This document shows, one piece after another, positions 9,972 to 19,770 of a stretch of DNA of 64,000 nucleotides; position 1 is the stretch's first letter, and each line of letters begins with the position of its first letter. The notes under the pieces were generated by a model. It ran no database searches, had not been told where the DNA came from, and was given only the letters and a program-made list of their open reading frames with translations. Both the position numbers and the translations under genes were made by a program. Source of the DNA: Bacillota bacterium. GTDB lineage: Bacteria > Bacillota > Clostridia > Acetivibrionales > Acetivibrionaceae. The stretch is taken from NCBI GenBank assembly GCA_023398495.1, contig JAEWSG010000008.1, positions 9,541 through 73,540 of the forward strand. Direction: 5' to 3'.

Positions 9972-9985
9972 CTTATTATCCTCCA

Positions 9986-10162
9986 TTATTTGAACTTCCT
10001 CTTTCTTGCAGCTTCAGATTTCTTTTTTCTTTTTACACTTGGCTTCTCGTAATGCTCCCTTTTTCTTACTTCTGCCAATACGCCTGCCTTAGCGCATTGC
10101 CTCTTAAACCTCTTTAGAGCACTATCAAGAGACTCATTTTCCTTAACTCTAACTTCAGACAC
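9986..10162 (-). CDS. rpsU: 30S ribosomal protein S21
   Basis: A 58-residue basic protein starting at GTG (VSEVRVKENESLDSALKRF) with GGAGGG upstream, then KRQCAKAG and the lysine/arginine-rich tail KRKKKSEAARKRKFK. This is the standard bacterial S21 length and sequence, a small-subunit protein near the mRNA 3' end of 16S rRNA. A longer upstream reading frame exists but has no support. A strong promoter lies upstream. Confidence 0.96.
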   Translation of the reverse strand: MSEVRVKENESLDSALKRFKRQCAKAGVLAEVRKREHYEKPSVKRKKKSEAARKRKFK

Positions 10163-10261
10163 GTATTTCCCTCCCTCCGATGGTAACAATTGTGCTAAGA
10201 CTAATCTACATCGATTACTGTGGATTTTATTGGGAAGTAATCTAAATATAGCACACAACAT

Positions 10262-10291
10262 ATTATATAATACTAATCAAATCCGTGTCAA
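10262..10291 (-). promoter_or_regulatory. Sigma-A promoter of rpsU
   Basis: On the minus strand TTGACA (10291-10286) and TATAAT (10267-10262) are both perfect, with an 18-base spacer, about 100 bases before the rpsU start. Confidence 0.85.
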
Positions 10292-10437
10292 CAATTATTT
10301 ACTAAGCAATCAAGGCAAATTCACCATTTTAATCCCTTTATAGTATAAAATAATAAACAACACTTCAATTATTGCAATTAATTACAAAAAATCCTGTTAG
10401 GTACAACCAAAAATCAAATTCCTACTCTGAGGTGCGA

Positions 10438-13400
10438 CTAAAGCTGAAACAACTCCCGGATTTCTTCCTCCTTAAGTTTTGTCAGAAGGTTTTCACCCGG
10501 CCGGATGATGTTATTTATAAGCCCTCTCTTCTTTTCCTGAAGTTCATATATCTTTTCTTCAATTGTACCTTTTGTAATTATCTTAAACACCTGAACAGCC
10601 TTTGACTGACCAATCCTGTATGCACGGTCTGTAGCCTGATCTTCAACTGCCGGATTCCACCACGGATCATAATGGATAACCATATCTGCACCAGTCAGGT
10701 TCAACCCAGTGCCTCCAGCCTTTAAGGATATAAGGAACAAATCGTTTTCACCATTATTAAACCGGTTTACCATTTCCATTCTATCCTTTGCCTTTGTATA
10801 ACCATCAATATAAAAATAACTCTTTCCCAACTCTTTAAGGGCTCTGCCTATAATATCGTGCATGCTGGTAAACTGTGAAAACACTAAGAGTCTATGGCCC
10901 GAATCAATTGAATCTCCGATAATTTCGAGCAGTGTGTCCAGTTTACCGCTACCCCCTCTATAATTTTCAACAAACATAGCAGGATGACAACATATCTGCC
11001 TCAATCTGGTCAGCAGGGCTAGTATTTTAATTCTACTTCTTTCAATTCCCCTTTCACGAATTTCAGCAGCAACTTCACCTTGAGCTTGTTTTAAATACGC
11101 AGCATATAATTTCTTTTGTTCTTGTACCATATCCGTTACTACTTTGCTCTCAATCTTTTCAGGAAGTTCTTTTAATACTTCACTCTTGAGCCTCCTTAAA
11201 ACAAAGGGCTTTATAAATCTGGAAAGAGTGTTCAATGCCTCTTTATCATTATTTTGTACAATTGGCTTCTCAAACTTCGTGACAAAGCTGTTGTGCGTCA
11301 TGAGATAACCTGGCATTACAAAATCAAATATCGACCACAGTTCCGTCAAAGAATTCTCAACAGGTGTACCCGTCATGGCAAAATACCCCTTTGCAGTAAG
11401 GCTTTTTACACTATTGGCATTAAGCGTATTTGGATTCTTTATATGCTGTGCCTCATCCACAAAGATATACGAAAAATCCATCTTCCTGTAGTGCTCTATA
11501 TCCCTTTTTAGCGATCCGTATGAAGTAACAATTATATCGTTGTCATCAACTGTCTTAAGTAAGACATTCCTTTCGGCCTTTAAACCATGGATTACTATCA
11601 CCTTCAAATCGGAAACAAACTTTTCTACCTCAGCCTTCCAGTTGTAAATCAAGGAAGTAGGAGCTACAACAAGACAGGGTTTTTTGTCAGATTTCCTTTC
11701 ATCTTTTACAAATGCCAGAACCTGAAGCGTCTTACCAAGTCCCATATCATCTGCCAGTATCCCACCAAAACCATAGCGAGAAAGAGTTTTCAACCATTTG
11801 AACCCAAACTTTTGATATTCCCTTAAAATTGTATCCAGATTATCATCAAGTTTAAAATCCAGTTCCTTTGGCTTGGTTATATCCTCAACAAGTTCCTTAA
11901 ACCTGTCACTTATCTCGAAAGCGTTTATATTTCTTTCAGTGATAAAGTTATCAACAAATAACGCTCTATTCATCGGCAGGTCCAGTACACCATCTTTGAA
12001 TTTCCTTGTATCAAGACTCAAGTCATTAATAAGCTTTGAAACATCCACCAACTCATCGTTATCTAGTTTCAAAATAGTACCGTTCTTCAGACGGTAATAC
12101 TTTTTCTTTTCCTTTATTGAATAAAAAAGTCTATGAAGCTCCGCGTCATCAAAATCATCTATCTTAAAATCAAACTCGAGAAGGTTTGTCTCGTTATTCA
12201 GCCTGACACCCATCTGCATTTTCCTGATGGATCTTATCTGAATTTTCTTAAACTCCTCGGAATAATAGACCTCTGCCAGGTCATTTAATTCTTCAATTCT
12301 GCCACTCAACAGCTGTGCAATTTTCTCTTCATCATCTAAAATCATTAAACCACTGTTCTCATACATGCCTGAGAACTTTAGAAAGCTTTCAACCGTTTCT
12401 TCCTGCTCATAATTTCTCATATAATAATAATCTGATTGACCCTGCTTGTCAAAAGGATTGACAAGCAATTCCCCGTAGCAGTATTCAAGCTTTGCAGATA
12501 TCCCGTTGTTTATTACATCAAAATAAACCTTAGTGACCAGTTCCTTTTGAGCCATTTTCTCCTCAAGCTCTGCATCCATCGACACTTTTACCTTATCTTT
12601 GTATGGCTTATAGAATTCGCGTATAAATTTCTCCTGCTCATTTTTTTTAATCTGGAATACAGGTTTCATGCTCCGCTGCCGAAGTTGATGAATTTTTCCG
12701 AGTAATCTGGCTTTATCTTCAGGAATTTCGTATATCCTGAAAGATTTAGGAGTTAGAACCAACCCGTAATCCCTTGTTAACGGTATAATATCCTCATTTA
12801 TACTATAATCTGCTTTAAGAACAAGTGCTTCATCCACTTGCTTAAGATCCATTAGTATTTCCATATCTTTAACTATTTCACAATTAATATCAGGATGTTC
12901 TAATATTTTAAAGGGTATCTTGCTATCCTTCACAATATCAAAATACTTTTTCATATTGTCTTCAATAAGAACTACCCTGTTTGTTCTTATGCTGCCCATA
13001 ATTCTTTCAATATCATAACTATAAGGATTATGAAAATCCTTTTCAAGCTTTTCCTTTTCGTTTAAGTTTATCAAAAACTCAATTACGTCCTTATTAATTC
13101 CAGAAAAATACATAGTATCAGGATTAAATGTAAAGCCTTTCCCAAAATACATCGGTATTTTTCTGTCAATTGATTTAAAAAACTCTTCATAGTTCTTAAT
13201 TTTATATAGCTTTTCCAATCCAACTTTTAATTCAATCTGCAAGTAAGCCTCATTAAAAGCTGTCTTAAATACAAAATTCTGTTCAATCTGCAAGTTAACT
13301 TTCTGCCTTTTACTCCTGAAATCAAACCCCAATTCAGAAATAGGCAAATAATCACCATCAGAATCCATTTTCTTATTCATAATCTGGGTTTTGTTAGGAA

Positions 13401-13701
13401 GAATTTGATGATCGAATTCAAAATAGTCATTCGCATACTTCATAACGGCTACAATATGCTTGCATGCTCCAAAATAGGATCTGAATGCTTCGCAATCGCA
13501 TCTGTAGCTTCTTACGGTTCCATTTTCATTTAGTTCAATTTCAACTTCATAATCATAAGTTCCTCTTACGACAGCATTAATTAGTTCTTGATCTTTTATA
13601 TATTTAAAACTTTTTACGTTATTTGCTAATTTAATACCTCGTGTATAAACTCCAAAATCATTTATTATTCTTTGAATATATTTATCTGAAAATGTCAGCA
13701 T
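10438..13701 (-). CDS. SWIM zinc-finger SNF2-family helicase
   Basis: A 1087-residue Swi2/Snf2 ATPase. An N-terminal SWIM zinc finger has the CxC and CxH pairs CDC...CKH (about residues 68-83). A helicase-associated middle region follows. The ATPase core is in the last 470 residues: Walker A DDMGLGKT, DEAQH box, SYGSLKRD, and motif VI in DRAYRIGQ. These proteins remodel protein-DNA or RNA polymerase complexes; the bacterial target is not known. It stands alone on the minus strand, with repeat A1 just upstream. No clear terminator was seen in the 150 bases downstream. Confidence 0.92.
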   Translation of the reverse strand: MLTFSDKYIQRIINDFGVYTRGIKLANNVKSFKYIKDQELINAVVRGTYDYEVEIELNENGTVRSYRCDCEAFRSYFGACKHIVAVMKYANDYFEFDHQILPNKTQIMNKKMDSDGDYLPISELGFDFRSKRQKVNLQIEQNFVFKTAFNEAYLQIELKVGLEKLYKIKNYEEFFKSIDRKIPMYFGKGFTFNPDTMYFSGINKDVIEFLINLNEKEKLEKDFHNPYSYDIERIMGSIRTNRVVLIEDNMKKYFDIVKDSKIPFKILEHPDINCEIVKDMEILMDLKQVDEALVLKADYSINEDIIPLTRDYGLVLTPKSFRIYEIPEDKARLLGKIHQLRQRSMKPVFQIKKNEQEKFIREFYKPYKDKVKVSMDAELEEKMAQKELVTKVYFDVINNGISAKLEYCYGELLVNPFDKQGQSDYYYMRNYEQEETVESFLKFSGMYENSGLMILDDEEKIAQLLSGRIEELNDLAEVYYSEEFKKIQIRSIRKMQMGVRLNNETNLLEFDFKIDDFDDAELHRLFYSIKEKKKYYRLKNGTILKLDNDELVDVSKLINDLSLDTRKFKDGVLDLPMNRALFVDNFITERNINAFEISDRFKELVEDITKPKELDFKLDDNLDTILREYQKFGFKWLKTLSRYGFGGILADDMGLGKTLQVLAFVKDERKSDKKPCLVVAPTSLIYNWKAEVEKFVSDLKVIVIHGLKAERNVLLKTVDDNDIIVTSYGSLKRDIEHYRKMDFSYIFVDEAQHIKNPNTLNANSVKSLTAKGYFAMTGTPVENSLTELWSIFDFVMPGYLMTHNSFVTKFEKPIVQNNDKEALNTLSRFIKPFVLRRLKSEVLKELPEKIESKVVTDMVQEQKKLYAAYLKQAQGEVAAEIRERGIERSRIKILALLTRLRQICCHPAMFVENYRGGSGKLDTLLEIIGDSIDSGHRLLVFSQFTSMHDIIGRALKELGKSYFYIDGYTKAKDRMEMVNRFNNGENDLFLISLKAGGTGLNLTGADMVIHYDPWWNPAVEDQATDRAYRIGQSKAVQVFKIITKGTIEEKIYELQEKKRGLINNIIRPGENLLTKLKEEEIRELFQL

Positions 13702-13742
13702 ATCCTATCCCTTCAATCAGCATTTAAATTCCTACCGATACT

Positions 13743-13843
13743 ATAGATGAAAAACTCTAAAACTAAAATTAAAGGACGTTTTTCATCTAAATTAGATAAC
13801 GTTTGGATGCTATATAAATATAACTTTAGTGTACGTTATCTAT
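13743..13843 (+). repeat. Repeat family A, copy A1 (101 bp, two hairpins)
   Basis: A 101-bp palindromic element with ends ATAGAT...ATCTAT. Hairpin 1 is a perfect 12-bp stem (13744-13755 with 13778-13789). Hairpin 2 is a perfect 10-bp stem (13793-13802 with 13833-13842). In this copy the loop-loop complementarity has decayed to CTAAA/TTTAG plus scattered matches. It lies in the roughly 330-base gap between the divergent SNF2 and sugar-transferase genes; the rest of that gap shows nothing firm. Confidence 0.85.
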
Positions 13844-14033
13844 AATGTTAACATATAGAAATTGCATTATCAACTCAGGTCAATTGTCATATACTGTAAC
13901 AAACAACTTACGAAGGCCGTAAAGTTTTTTATGATTATTTTGTCAACCACTTTATTTTTTTGCATTTTGGTGCTAAAATATTCCTTATAGATATAAATTA
14001 CATAAATTTATATTATTAGTGAGGGCGAGAAGT

Positions 14034-15431
14034 ATGCATAAACTAAATAGACAAGCTTATACAAATGTTATCCAATTACAGTTGGATCTGACTTTTTTAT
14101 TTCTTTCTTATTTCATTTCTTATTTTCTAGCTTCAAAAGTTACTAATCTCTGTGACATAAAAGAATATCTCTGGATTGTGGTTGTATTTATACCGGTATG
14201 GATGTTCAGTATGGGTTCTCTCGGAATGTATGATACTACAACTTTTTGCTACATTGACAGAATAATCCGGAACTCATTATTTGCAACATTTATTTCCAGT
14301 CTGTTTCTTTCTTCAATGATTTTCTTTGTTAAAGAAACCATGTTCAGCCGTTCACTGTTTTTGATATATGTGATTTGTACCCTTTTCTTACTCCTTTTAG
14401 AAAGGCTTTTTTACAGATTTTATATAAAAAGAAGCTCCCGGCTTGCAAATACAGCTATAAGGGTCATAATTGTAGGTTCACCTCATGTTGCACGCCAATT
14501 CACAAACTATATCCAAAAAACCAATTTGAATTTGAATGTAATAGGTTATGTGCGAGTTGACTCAAAAGAGGTTAAATCGCCCCATGTACTTGGTAACATA
14601 AACAACCTTGAAGAAATAATCAAAAAAAATATCGTGGATGAAGTTGTATTCGCACTTCCTAAAAACTATGTTGGTGAGGTGGAACAATATGTGCTTCTGT
14701 GTGAGGAAATGGGCATTACCGTTAGGATGGTTCTAAACCTTTATGATTTAAAAATTTCAAAAACTCACCTCTCCTGTATCGGAACTTTTCCAATGCTTAC
14801 CTTTCATACAGTATCTCTAAACCGTTTCCAACTTTTTTTTAAACGCACCATGGATATTTGCGGTGCACTGGTAGGCCTGTTTATTACAGGTATAATCTCT
14901 GTATTTGTTGCTGCGGCCATAAAACTGGATTCTCCCGGTCCCGTCATATTTGCACAGGATAGAGTAGGTCTTAACGGAAGAATATTTAAGCTCTATAAAT
15001 TCCGCTCAATGTGTACCGACGCTGATAACAAGAAAACCGAGCTTTCAAAGCTCAATGAAGTGGGCGGAGGGCTGATGTTTAAGATTAAGAACGACCCGCG
15101 AATAACAAAAGTGGGCAGATTTTTAAGGAAAACAAGCCTCGATGAGTTTCCCCAGTTTCTGAATGTACTCAAAGGTGATATGAGCCTTGTTGGTACAAGA
15201 CCCCCCACCTTGGATGAAGTCAGTAAATATGAAGCCTACCACAGGCGCAGAATAAGCATAAAACCCGGGTTGACAGGGCTGTGGCAGGTAAGCGGACGCA
15301 GCAGTATAACAGATTTTGACGAAGTTGTTAAGCTTGATACCCAATATATAGATGAGTGGTCCATATGGCTTGATGTAAAAATCATTCTCAAAACCGTTAT
15401 AAATATATTTAAAAGAGATGGAGCATATTAA
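14034..15431 (+). CDS. Polyprenyl-phosphate sugar phosphotransferase (WbaP/WcaJ-like)
   Basis: A 465-residue initiating enzyme of exopolysaccharide synthesis that moves a sugar-1-phosphate to undecaprenyl phosphate. Four to five N-terminal membrane segments (to about residue 125) are followed by a nucleotide-binding-like domain (about 140-250). The C-terminal bacterial sugar transferase domain has KRTMDICGA, FKLYKFRSM, TSLDEFPQFLNVLKGDMSLVGTRP and PGLTGLWQVSGR. The ATG at 14034 (MHKLNRQ) is chosen over an upstream GTG because GAGG precedes it. It faces the minus-strand polysaccharide cluster and probably starts its repeat unit. The sugar is unknown. Confidence 0.9.
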   Translation: MHKLNRQAYTNVIQLQLDLTFLFLSYFISYFLASKVTNLCDIKEYLWIVVVFIPVWMFSMGSLGMYDTTTFCYIDRIIRNSLFATFISSLFLSSMIFFVKETMFSRSLFLIYVICTLFLLLLERLFYRFYIKRSSRLANTAIRVIIVGSPHVARQFTNYIQKTNLNLNVIGYVRVDSKEVKSPHVLGNINNLEEIIKKNIVDEVVFALPKNYVGEVEQYVLLCEEMGITVRMVLNLYDLKISKTHLSCIGTFPMLTFHTVSLNRFQLFFKRTMDICGALVGLFITGIISVFVAAAIKLDSPGPVIFAQDRVGLNGRIFKLYKFRSMCTDADNKKTELSKLNEVGGGLMFKIKNDPRITKVGRFLRKTSLDEFPQFLNVLKGDMSLVGTRPPTLDEVSKYEAYHRRRISIKPGLTGLWQVSGRSSITDFDEVVKLDTQYIDEWSIWLDVKIILKTVINIFKRDGAY

Positions 15432-15448
15432 TACGCTCTATCTTTTTT
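15416..15448. terminator. Bidirectional terminator containing both stop codons
   Basis: A 28-base near-perfect palindrome (15416-15443) with AGATGGAGC and GCTCTATCT arms. A T run follows on the plus strand and CTCTTTTAAA on the minus strand. The TAA stops of the two convergent genes sit in its centre. Confidence 0.75.
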
Positions 15449-15913
15449 AAGTTTTGGTAAGATTTTTGTACAAAACAGGATGCTCAAAATGGCAACAACC
15501 GCACCTGATGTATCAATAAAAACATCGATTATACGAGGAGAACGCCCGGGGATATGACTTTGATAGAATTCATCTGCTGCAGCAATTAAAACCGCAAAGA
15601 ACAATGTGAGTATAGAAGCCTGTTTCCGCCTTATTTTCCTTAATCTCAGTGAGTTAAACATTAATAAAGTCAGTATTGCGTACTCTGTGAAATGGAGAAG
15701 CTTCCTGAATACTTTATTGCGGTTCTCATAAAGCCATTCGTTATTCTCTATCAAACCATTAAGCCCAAGACTGCCAATCAGGTTATCAACAATCTGCTCC
15801 GATACACTCACAGAGTTATGACCTCCCTGAGTGGAAAATGAAAATATTATAATCACCATTATAATCACTAACAGACTTGAAATTATGGGAACCAAGTTGA
15901 CTTTTTTTCTCAT
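15428..15913 (-). CDS. VanZ-like family membrane protein
   Basis: A 161-residue protein with four predicted membrane segments and the family hallmark FxEYAILTLL near the middle (LLHFTEYAILTLLMF). ADEFYQSHIPGRSPRIIDVFIDTSGA near the C-terminus is also typical, covering the conserved DEFYQ and D-x3-D-x2-G positions. VanZ-like proteins occur near wall and surface polysaccharide genes; the biochemical role is not established. It converges on the sugar-transferase gene, sharing three bases at the stops. Confidence 0.85.
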   Translation of the reverse strand: MRKKVNLVPIISSLLVIIMVIIIFSFSTQGGHNSVSVSEQIVDNLIGSLGLNGLIENNEWLYENRNKVFRKLLHFTEYAILTLLMFNSLRLRKIRRKQASILTLFFAVLIAAADEFYQSHIPGRSPRIIDVFIDTSGAVVAILSILFCTKILPKLKKDRAY

Positions 15914-16029
15914 TGAATATGTATCCTTTCATTTATTGACTATGGAGTTTCTATTATAACATTATTCCGTACTTTTAAAAATATTATATATATATATTAG
16001 GATATATTAGGCAAGTTCCGTATTATGTA

Positions 16030-16217
16030 ATAAATGCAAAGAAAAATATTCCAGAAACTTAAGTTTCGCAGCCTAGAGCCTGTAAATACTCCTCGGGGTC
16101 GAGCAAAACTCGCTTCGCTCAAACAATGCTCTCCCTTTCCTCGTCGTATTAACAGGCTCTATAACTGCTTCACTATGTTTCTTCCATATTTTTCTTCACT
16201 TAAATTAAATGCACCCT
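16030..16217 (-). mobile_element. MITE family E, copy E1
   Basis: A roughly 190-bp non-coding element, inverted relative to copy E2 (32751-32966) and similar over its whole core: AGGCTCTAGGCTGCGAAACTT, GAGCGAAGCGAGTTTTGCTCG and GAAGAAAAATAT. The GGGTGCATTTAA terminal repeat is intact at the 16216 end, while the other end has diverged. It lies directly after the stop codon of the Wzy-like gene and fills the gap between that gene and the VanZ-like gene. Confidence 0.8.
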
Positions 16218-16220
16218 ATA

Positions 16221-17432
16221 TTAGGTGCTTGCATTCTTTGTCTTTATATAACTTACATAAGGGATCATAAAAAACACAATCAAATAGGTATTATACCTTA
16301 GAATGTTGTCAGTAAAGCATAATATCAATGTATAAACCACCAGTGTGAAATATTTCACACCAACTCTGTAATCAAAATTTCTGAACAATCTATTTGTCTG
16401 AAATATAACCATGTTGGCAAAAAATAGAAGTGCTCCGATAAAGCCCAACTCAATATACATTTTCAGTATATCATTATGCAAATCACCAATACCGAACAAC
16501 TGCCTCCCTGCCAGTTGGAGTTTGTTCATAACATAACCTAATCCTTGTCCCATAAAAGCAGGAGAAATCTCATAATACTCATAAAAATACTCAAAAGCTG
16601 TCATTCTGCTCATAGTTTTGATATTATACATTTCAACAATGAACTTTACATACCCAAAACGTATTGAATATACATACAGGATAGAAACTGCCAAAATCCC
16701 AATGGACAGCACGTTAACTGCAAGCTTCGATGTATAACGACTTTTTCTGTTGGCAAATAAAAATGTTAATATTGCTATTGGTAGACTTAGTATTGCAATA
16801 CGCTTAAACCCCATCAAAAAAATAATAAAAGATAGTAGCAGCTTCCACCTCCTTTTCTTTTTATTGCCTTGATCCAAAAGCAAATAATACAAAACTATCA
16901 TTCCCATTGTCAGTGTAAGTTCGTGTGTTTCCAGTATACTACCACTTGCTGTTGCGTATTCGAAAAAGTTAATTACACCATCAATACCTTTTCTATATAC
17001 AAAAACCAATATGCATAACAAATAATTTGCAGCCATAGCATAAAATGTATAATCAACAGCCTTTTCTCCCAGCAAAATTATCACACTTTGCATTACCATT
17101 ATGGGAATAATATAATATGAAACTGTTGTCAAAGCATTAATAAAATTTGGACGTTTTAATACTAAAGTCTGAAATATGCTGTAAAATAGAATTATTACAT
17201 AGGGTAATACACATATGGAAAAATAATAGGCGTCTTTCAATTTTATTATAAGATATCCATTTTTCACAGAACTAAGAAGTGCAATCAGAGTTATTATTAT
17301 ACCTATAACATATTTGATCTTTCCTGGAACATGGCCTATCAGTGCAGGTTGTGAAACCAACAAACTACAAAACAAAAGCAATATATATATAATCCCTATT
17401 TTGTATATTTTCACTACCACACTGTCTCTCAT
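16221..17432 (-). CDS. O-antigen ligase/polymerase-like membrane protein (Wzy-like)
   Basis: A 403-residue protein with about ten to twelve hydrophobic segments and a large loop containing GQGLGYVMNK and HNDILKMYIELGFIGALLFF. The HND(I/L)L...E(L)GFIG pattern is typical of the O-antigen polymerase/ligase family. It probably polymerises the polysaccharide repeat units at the outer face of the membrane. GAGGAAGCT precedes the ATG. It lies at the distal end of the glycosyltransferase operon. Its stop TAA abuts MITE E1. Confidence 0.8.
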   Translation of the reverse strand: MRDSVVVKIYKIGIIYILLLFCSLLVSQPALIGHVPGKIKYVIGIIITLIALLSSVKNGYLIIKLKDAYYFSICVLPYVIILFYSIFQTLVLKRPNFINALTTVSYYIIPIMVMQSVIILLGEKAVDYTFYAMAANYLLCILVFVYRKGIDGVINFFEYATASGSILETHELTLTMGMIVLYYLLLDQGNKKKRRWKLLLSFIIFLMGFKRIAILSLPIAILTFLFANRKSRYTSKLAVNVLSIGILAVSILYVYSIRFGYVKFIVEMYNIKTMSRMTAFEYFYEYYEISPAFMGQGLGYVMNKLQLAGRQLFGIGDLHNDILKMYIELGFIGALLFFANMVIFQTNRLFRNFDYRVGVKYFTLVVYTLILCFTDNILRYNTYLIVFFMIPYVSYIKTKNAST

Positions 17433-17443
17433 AGCTTCCTCTT

Positions 17444-18562
17444 TTATCGGATATAGTATTTCGACAATTCCATAGCTGCGTCTCTAATATCATACCCATA
17501 TATTTTTACCACTTGGCAGGCTTCGTTTCTGTTTGTATTAAAATCATTCAATAAAGCAGCTGCCCATGTCTCGATACTATCATCAAAAGATAGAAACCGG
17601 ACCGTATTTGTTAATCCCACTTCATTAGTGATACGGTTGGAAAACACACAGGGCAAACCTGCACATTGAGCTTCAACAGCAGCTACAGGGAGCCCTTCAT
17701 AATTTGAAGGCATAAAATATACATCCATTGCCTGAAGCAAATTGCACACATCATCTCTAACTCCCAGAAACATGACCTTTCCCTTCAAATTATTTTGTAT
17801 AGCCTTTTCTTTTATTTCAGCCTCGAGCTCACCTGTTCCAATCAGCATCAGCACTGCATTTTCTGACTTTTGAGCAACCTTGTAAAAAACATCAATTATA
17901 AAGCCATGATTCTTTTGTTCGTTAAACCTTCCTGTATGTCCGACGACAAACTTTCCTTCAAGGCATAATTCTTTTCTGTACTTTTCTCTGATGCTTTCAT
18001 CAAACATAAACTTTGTCGTATCAATTCCATTATGGGTAACAACCACCCTATTGCTTCTGAACACACTTTCAGGATACATCCATCTTGCAGCTGCCTCCGA
18101 ACACGCAAAACAGTGCGTTGCATATATTGGAAAAAGTGATTTTAAAAGCCTGTATATTGCTTTTTTGGATTTCTCTTTACCAATGATATCGGCACTATGA
18201 GAATGATAAATTCTAGTTTTAACTCCTGCCAACTTTGCTGCAATAAGATAAAAAATCCTCAGCGGAGTTCCTGAGTGGACATGAATAATGCTGTATTTAT
18301 TGGACTTGAGAAATTTATTTAGTTTTATGCTTTCCAAAATAATTCTCTTAAACACATTCATTTCTTTTGAAATATCTATAGTAAACTTGCGTCCTCCCAT
18401 TTTCTCTATCTCTTTATCATAAAATTCCTTTTCATCACGCATAACCATAAAATCAAATTGGACTTTGTTCCTATCAATATTTCTGTACATGTTCATTATA
18501 AAGCTTTCAATTCCGGCTGCCTGTAATTTTTCAGTGACATGAAGCACTCTAATCTGATTCAT
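17444..18562 (-). CDS. Family 4 glycosyltransferase (EpsF-like)
   Basis: A 372-residue GT-B fold retaining glycosyltransferase. The N-terminal domain begins IRVLHVTEKLQAAGIESFIMNMY, with HVHSGTPLRIFYL and RIYHSHS. The C-terminal nucleotide-sugar domain carries GHTGRFNEQKNHGFII, LIGTGELEAEI and the E-x7-E motif in NYEGLPVAAVEAQ. It resembles EpsF-type enzymes of exopolysaccharide clusters. The sugar donor and acceptor cannot be told from sequence. It starts one base after the stop of the upstream gene, which suggests translational coupling. Confidence 0.85.
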   Translation of the reverse strand: MNQIRVLHVTEKLQAAGIESFIMNMYRNIDRNKVQFDFMVMRDEKEFYDKEIEKMGGRKFTIDISKEMNVFKRIILESIKLNKFLKSNKYSIIHVHSGTPLRIFYLIAAKLAGVKTRIYHSHSADIIGKEKSKKAIYRLLKSLFPIYATHCFACSEAAARWMYPESVFRSNRVVVTHNGIDTTKFMFDESIREKYRKELCLEGKFVVGHTGRFNEQKNHGFIIDVFYKVAQKSENAVLMLIGTGELEAEIKEKAIQNNLKGKVMFLGVRDDVCNLLQAMDVYFMPSNYEGLPVAAVEAQCAGLPCVFSNRITNEVGLTNTVRFLSFDDSIETWAAALLNDFNTNRNEACQVVKIYGYDIRDAAMELSKYYIR

Positions 18563-18563
18563 C

Positions 18564-19769
18564 TTAAGTTTTTCCTTTCACTTTTAATCCGCTTTCAAAA
18601 AGGTCAAGAATCTGCTGAACCTTTTTACTCCATAAAAACAAATCAGGTAAACTCAAGGCTGTCTGCTCCGAAATGTCGTGATTTTTCCTGTACTCATTTA
18701 TTGCGTGTTCAAGCTTGGTAATAAACTCTTCCTCCGTATCTGCCACATAGACAAAAGGTGAAATATTGTCTGTTCCTGCAACCTTAGTTGTCACAATTGG
18801 TTTTCCAGCCGCCAGATATTCATATAGCTTTAATGGATTCATACTGTTTGTAAATTCGTCGACTTTATGTGGAATTACTGCTATATCAATTTTCTGCATT
18901 TCCTCAGGCAGATTGTTATAATGAATATCACCCTTAAAAGTAATATTACTGTATTTTCTTTTAAGCTTAGAGATCTTATCTTTTTGAGCATACGCCGGAC
19001 CGATTATAACAAATCTGTTGTGAGGGTATCTTATTAGACACTTTTCCAACAGATCAAAGTCAACCCTTTCCTGTATTTTCCCAACATATCCGATTGCAGG
19101 ATGGTCTTTTTTAGTTTTACAGAAGGACTTATTAAAATAATCTTTGTCCACACCATTTGAAATCCAATTTACATTTTTGCTATCAGGAAACAACTTCCTC
19201 AGCTCTTCAGACACCGTTAAGATTGTATCGGCTTTTTGGCCAATAATTTCATAATTTCTCTTTATAATATCCCTGCTTTGCTGCATTTGAGGATGATGAA
19301 TCCAATTATCTATAGCATCAAATACCACTAACTTTGCACTTATTCTCTCAACGACGCCAATTGCCATCGGGTTTTGCAGCAGTAACACAGTGTCCTTCAT
19401 GCCAAGGCACTCTATCGTGTTACCAATAGCTTTAATTACTTCATTGCTGTTAAATGCCGAGTACCACCAATTTTTACGTTCGAGCAGCACCTTTAGAAAA
19501 TCCATCGAAAAGAAATCTATGCAATAGGCCTTATCACTAAACTTCGATACTTGAAAATTCTTGCCGCCAAACTCTTTACTTTCTTTTGCTGTTCTCCAAT
19601 CCGCTCTCTTCATACAAATCTCAGCAAGAGATACCGGGCGATTCACCACCAAAACTTTTTCAACTCTATCACTTTTCAAAAAATGCTCAAAAAGGTGAGC
19701 ATCCCTCGTCCTGAAACCTTCATTAAGCCACTTTTTATAATCATGAAAAGGAAATATTATAATATCCAT
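18564..19769 (-). CDS. Glycosyltransferase, GT-B fold
   Basis: A 401-residue GT-B glycosyltransferase. The N-terminal half contains HEWLNEG-like and IIFPFHDYKKW starts and TVLLLQNPMAIGV. The C-terminal half has AIGYVGKIQERVDFDLL, VIIGPAYAQKDKI and NPLKLYEYLAAGKPIVTT, the usual sugar-nucleotide site. It is tightly packed between neighbouring glycosyltransferases (one-base gaps). It is likely to add one residue of the repeat unit; specificity is unknown. Confidence 0.82.
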   Translation of the reverse strand: MDIIIFPFHDYKKWLNEGFRTRDAHLFEHFLKSDRVEKVLVVNRPVSLAEICMKRADWRTAKESKEFGGKNFQVSKFSDKAYCIDFFSMDFLKVLLERKNWWYSAFNSNEVIKAIGNTIECLGMKDTVLLLQNPMAIGVVERISAKLVVFDAIDNWIHHPQMQQSRDIIKRNYEIIGQKADTILTVSEELRKLFPDSKNVNWISNGVDKDYFNKSFCKTKKDHPAIGYVGKIQERVDFDLLEKCLIRYPHNRFVIIGPAYAQKDKISKLKRKYSNITFKGDIHYNNLPEEMQKIDIAVIPHKVDEFTNSMNPLKLYEYLAAGKPIVTTKVAGTDNISPFVYVADTEEEFITKLEHAINEYRKNHDISEQTALSLPDLFLWSKKVQQILDLFESGLKVKGKT

Positions 19770-19770
19770 A

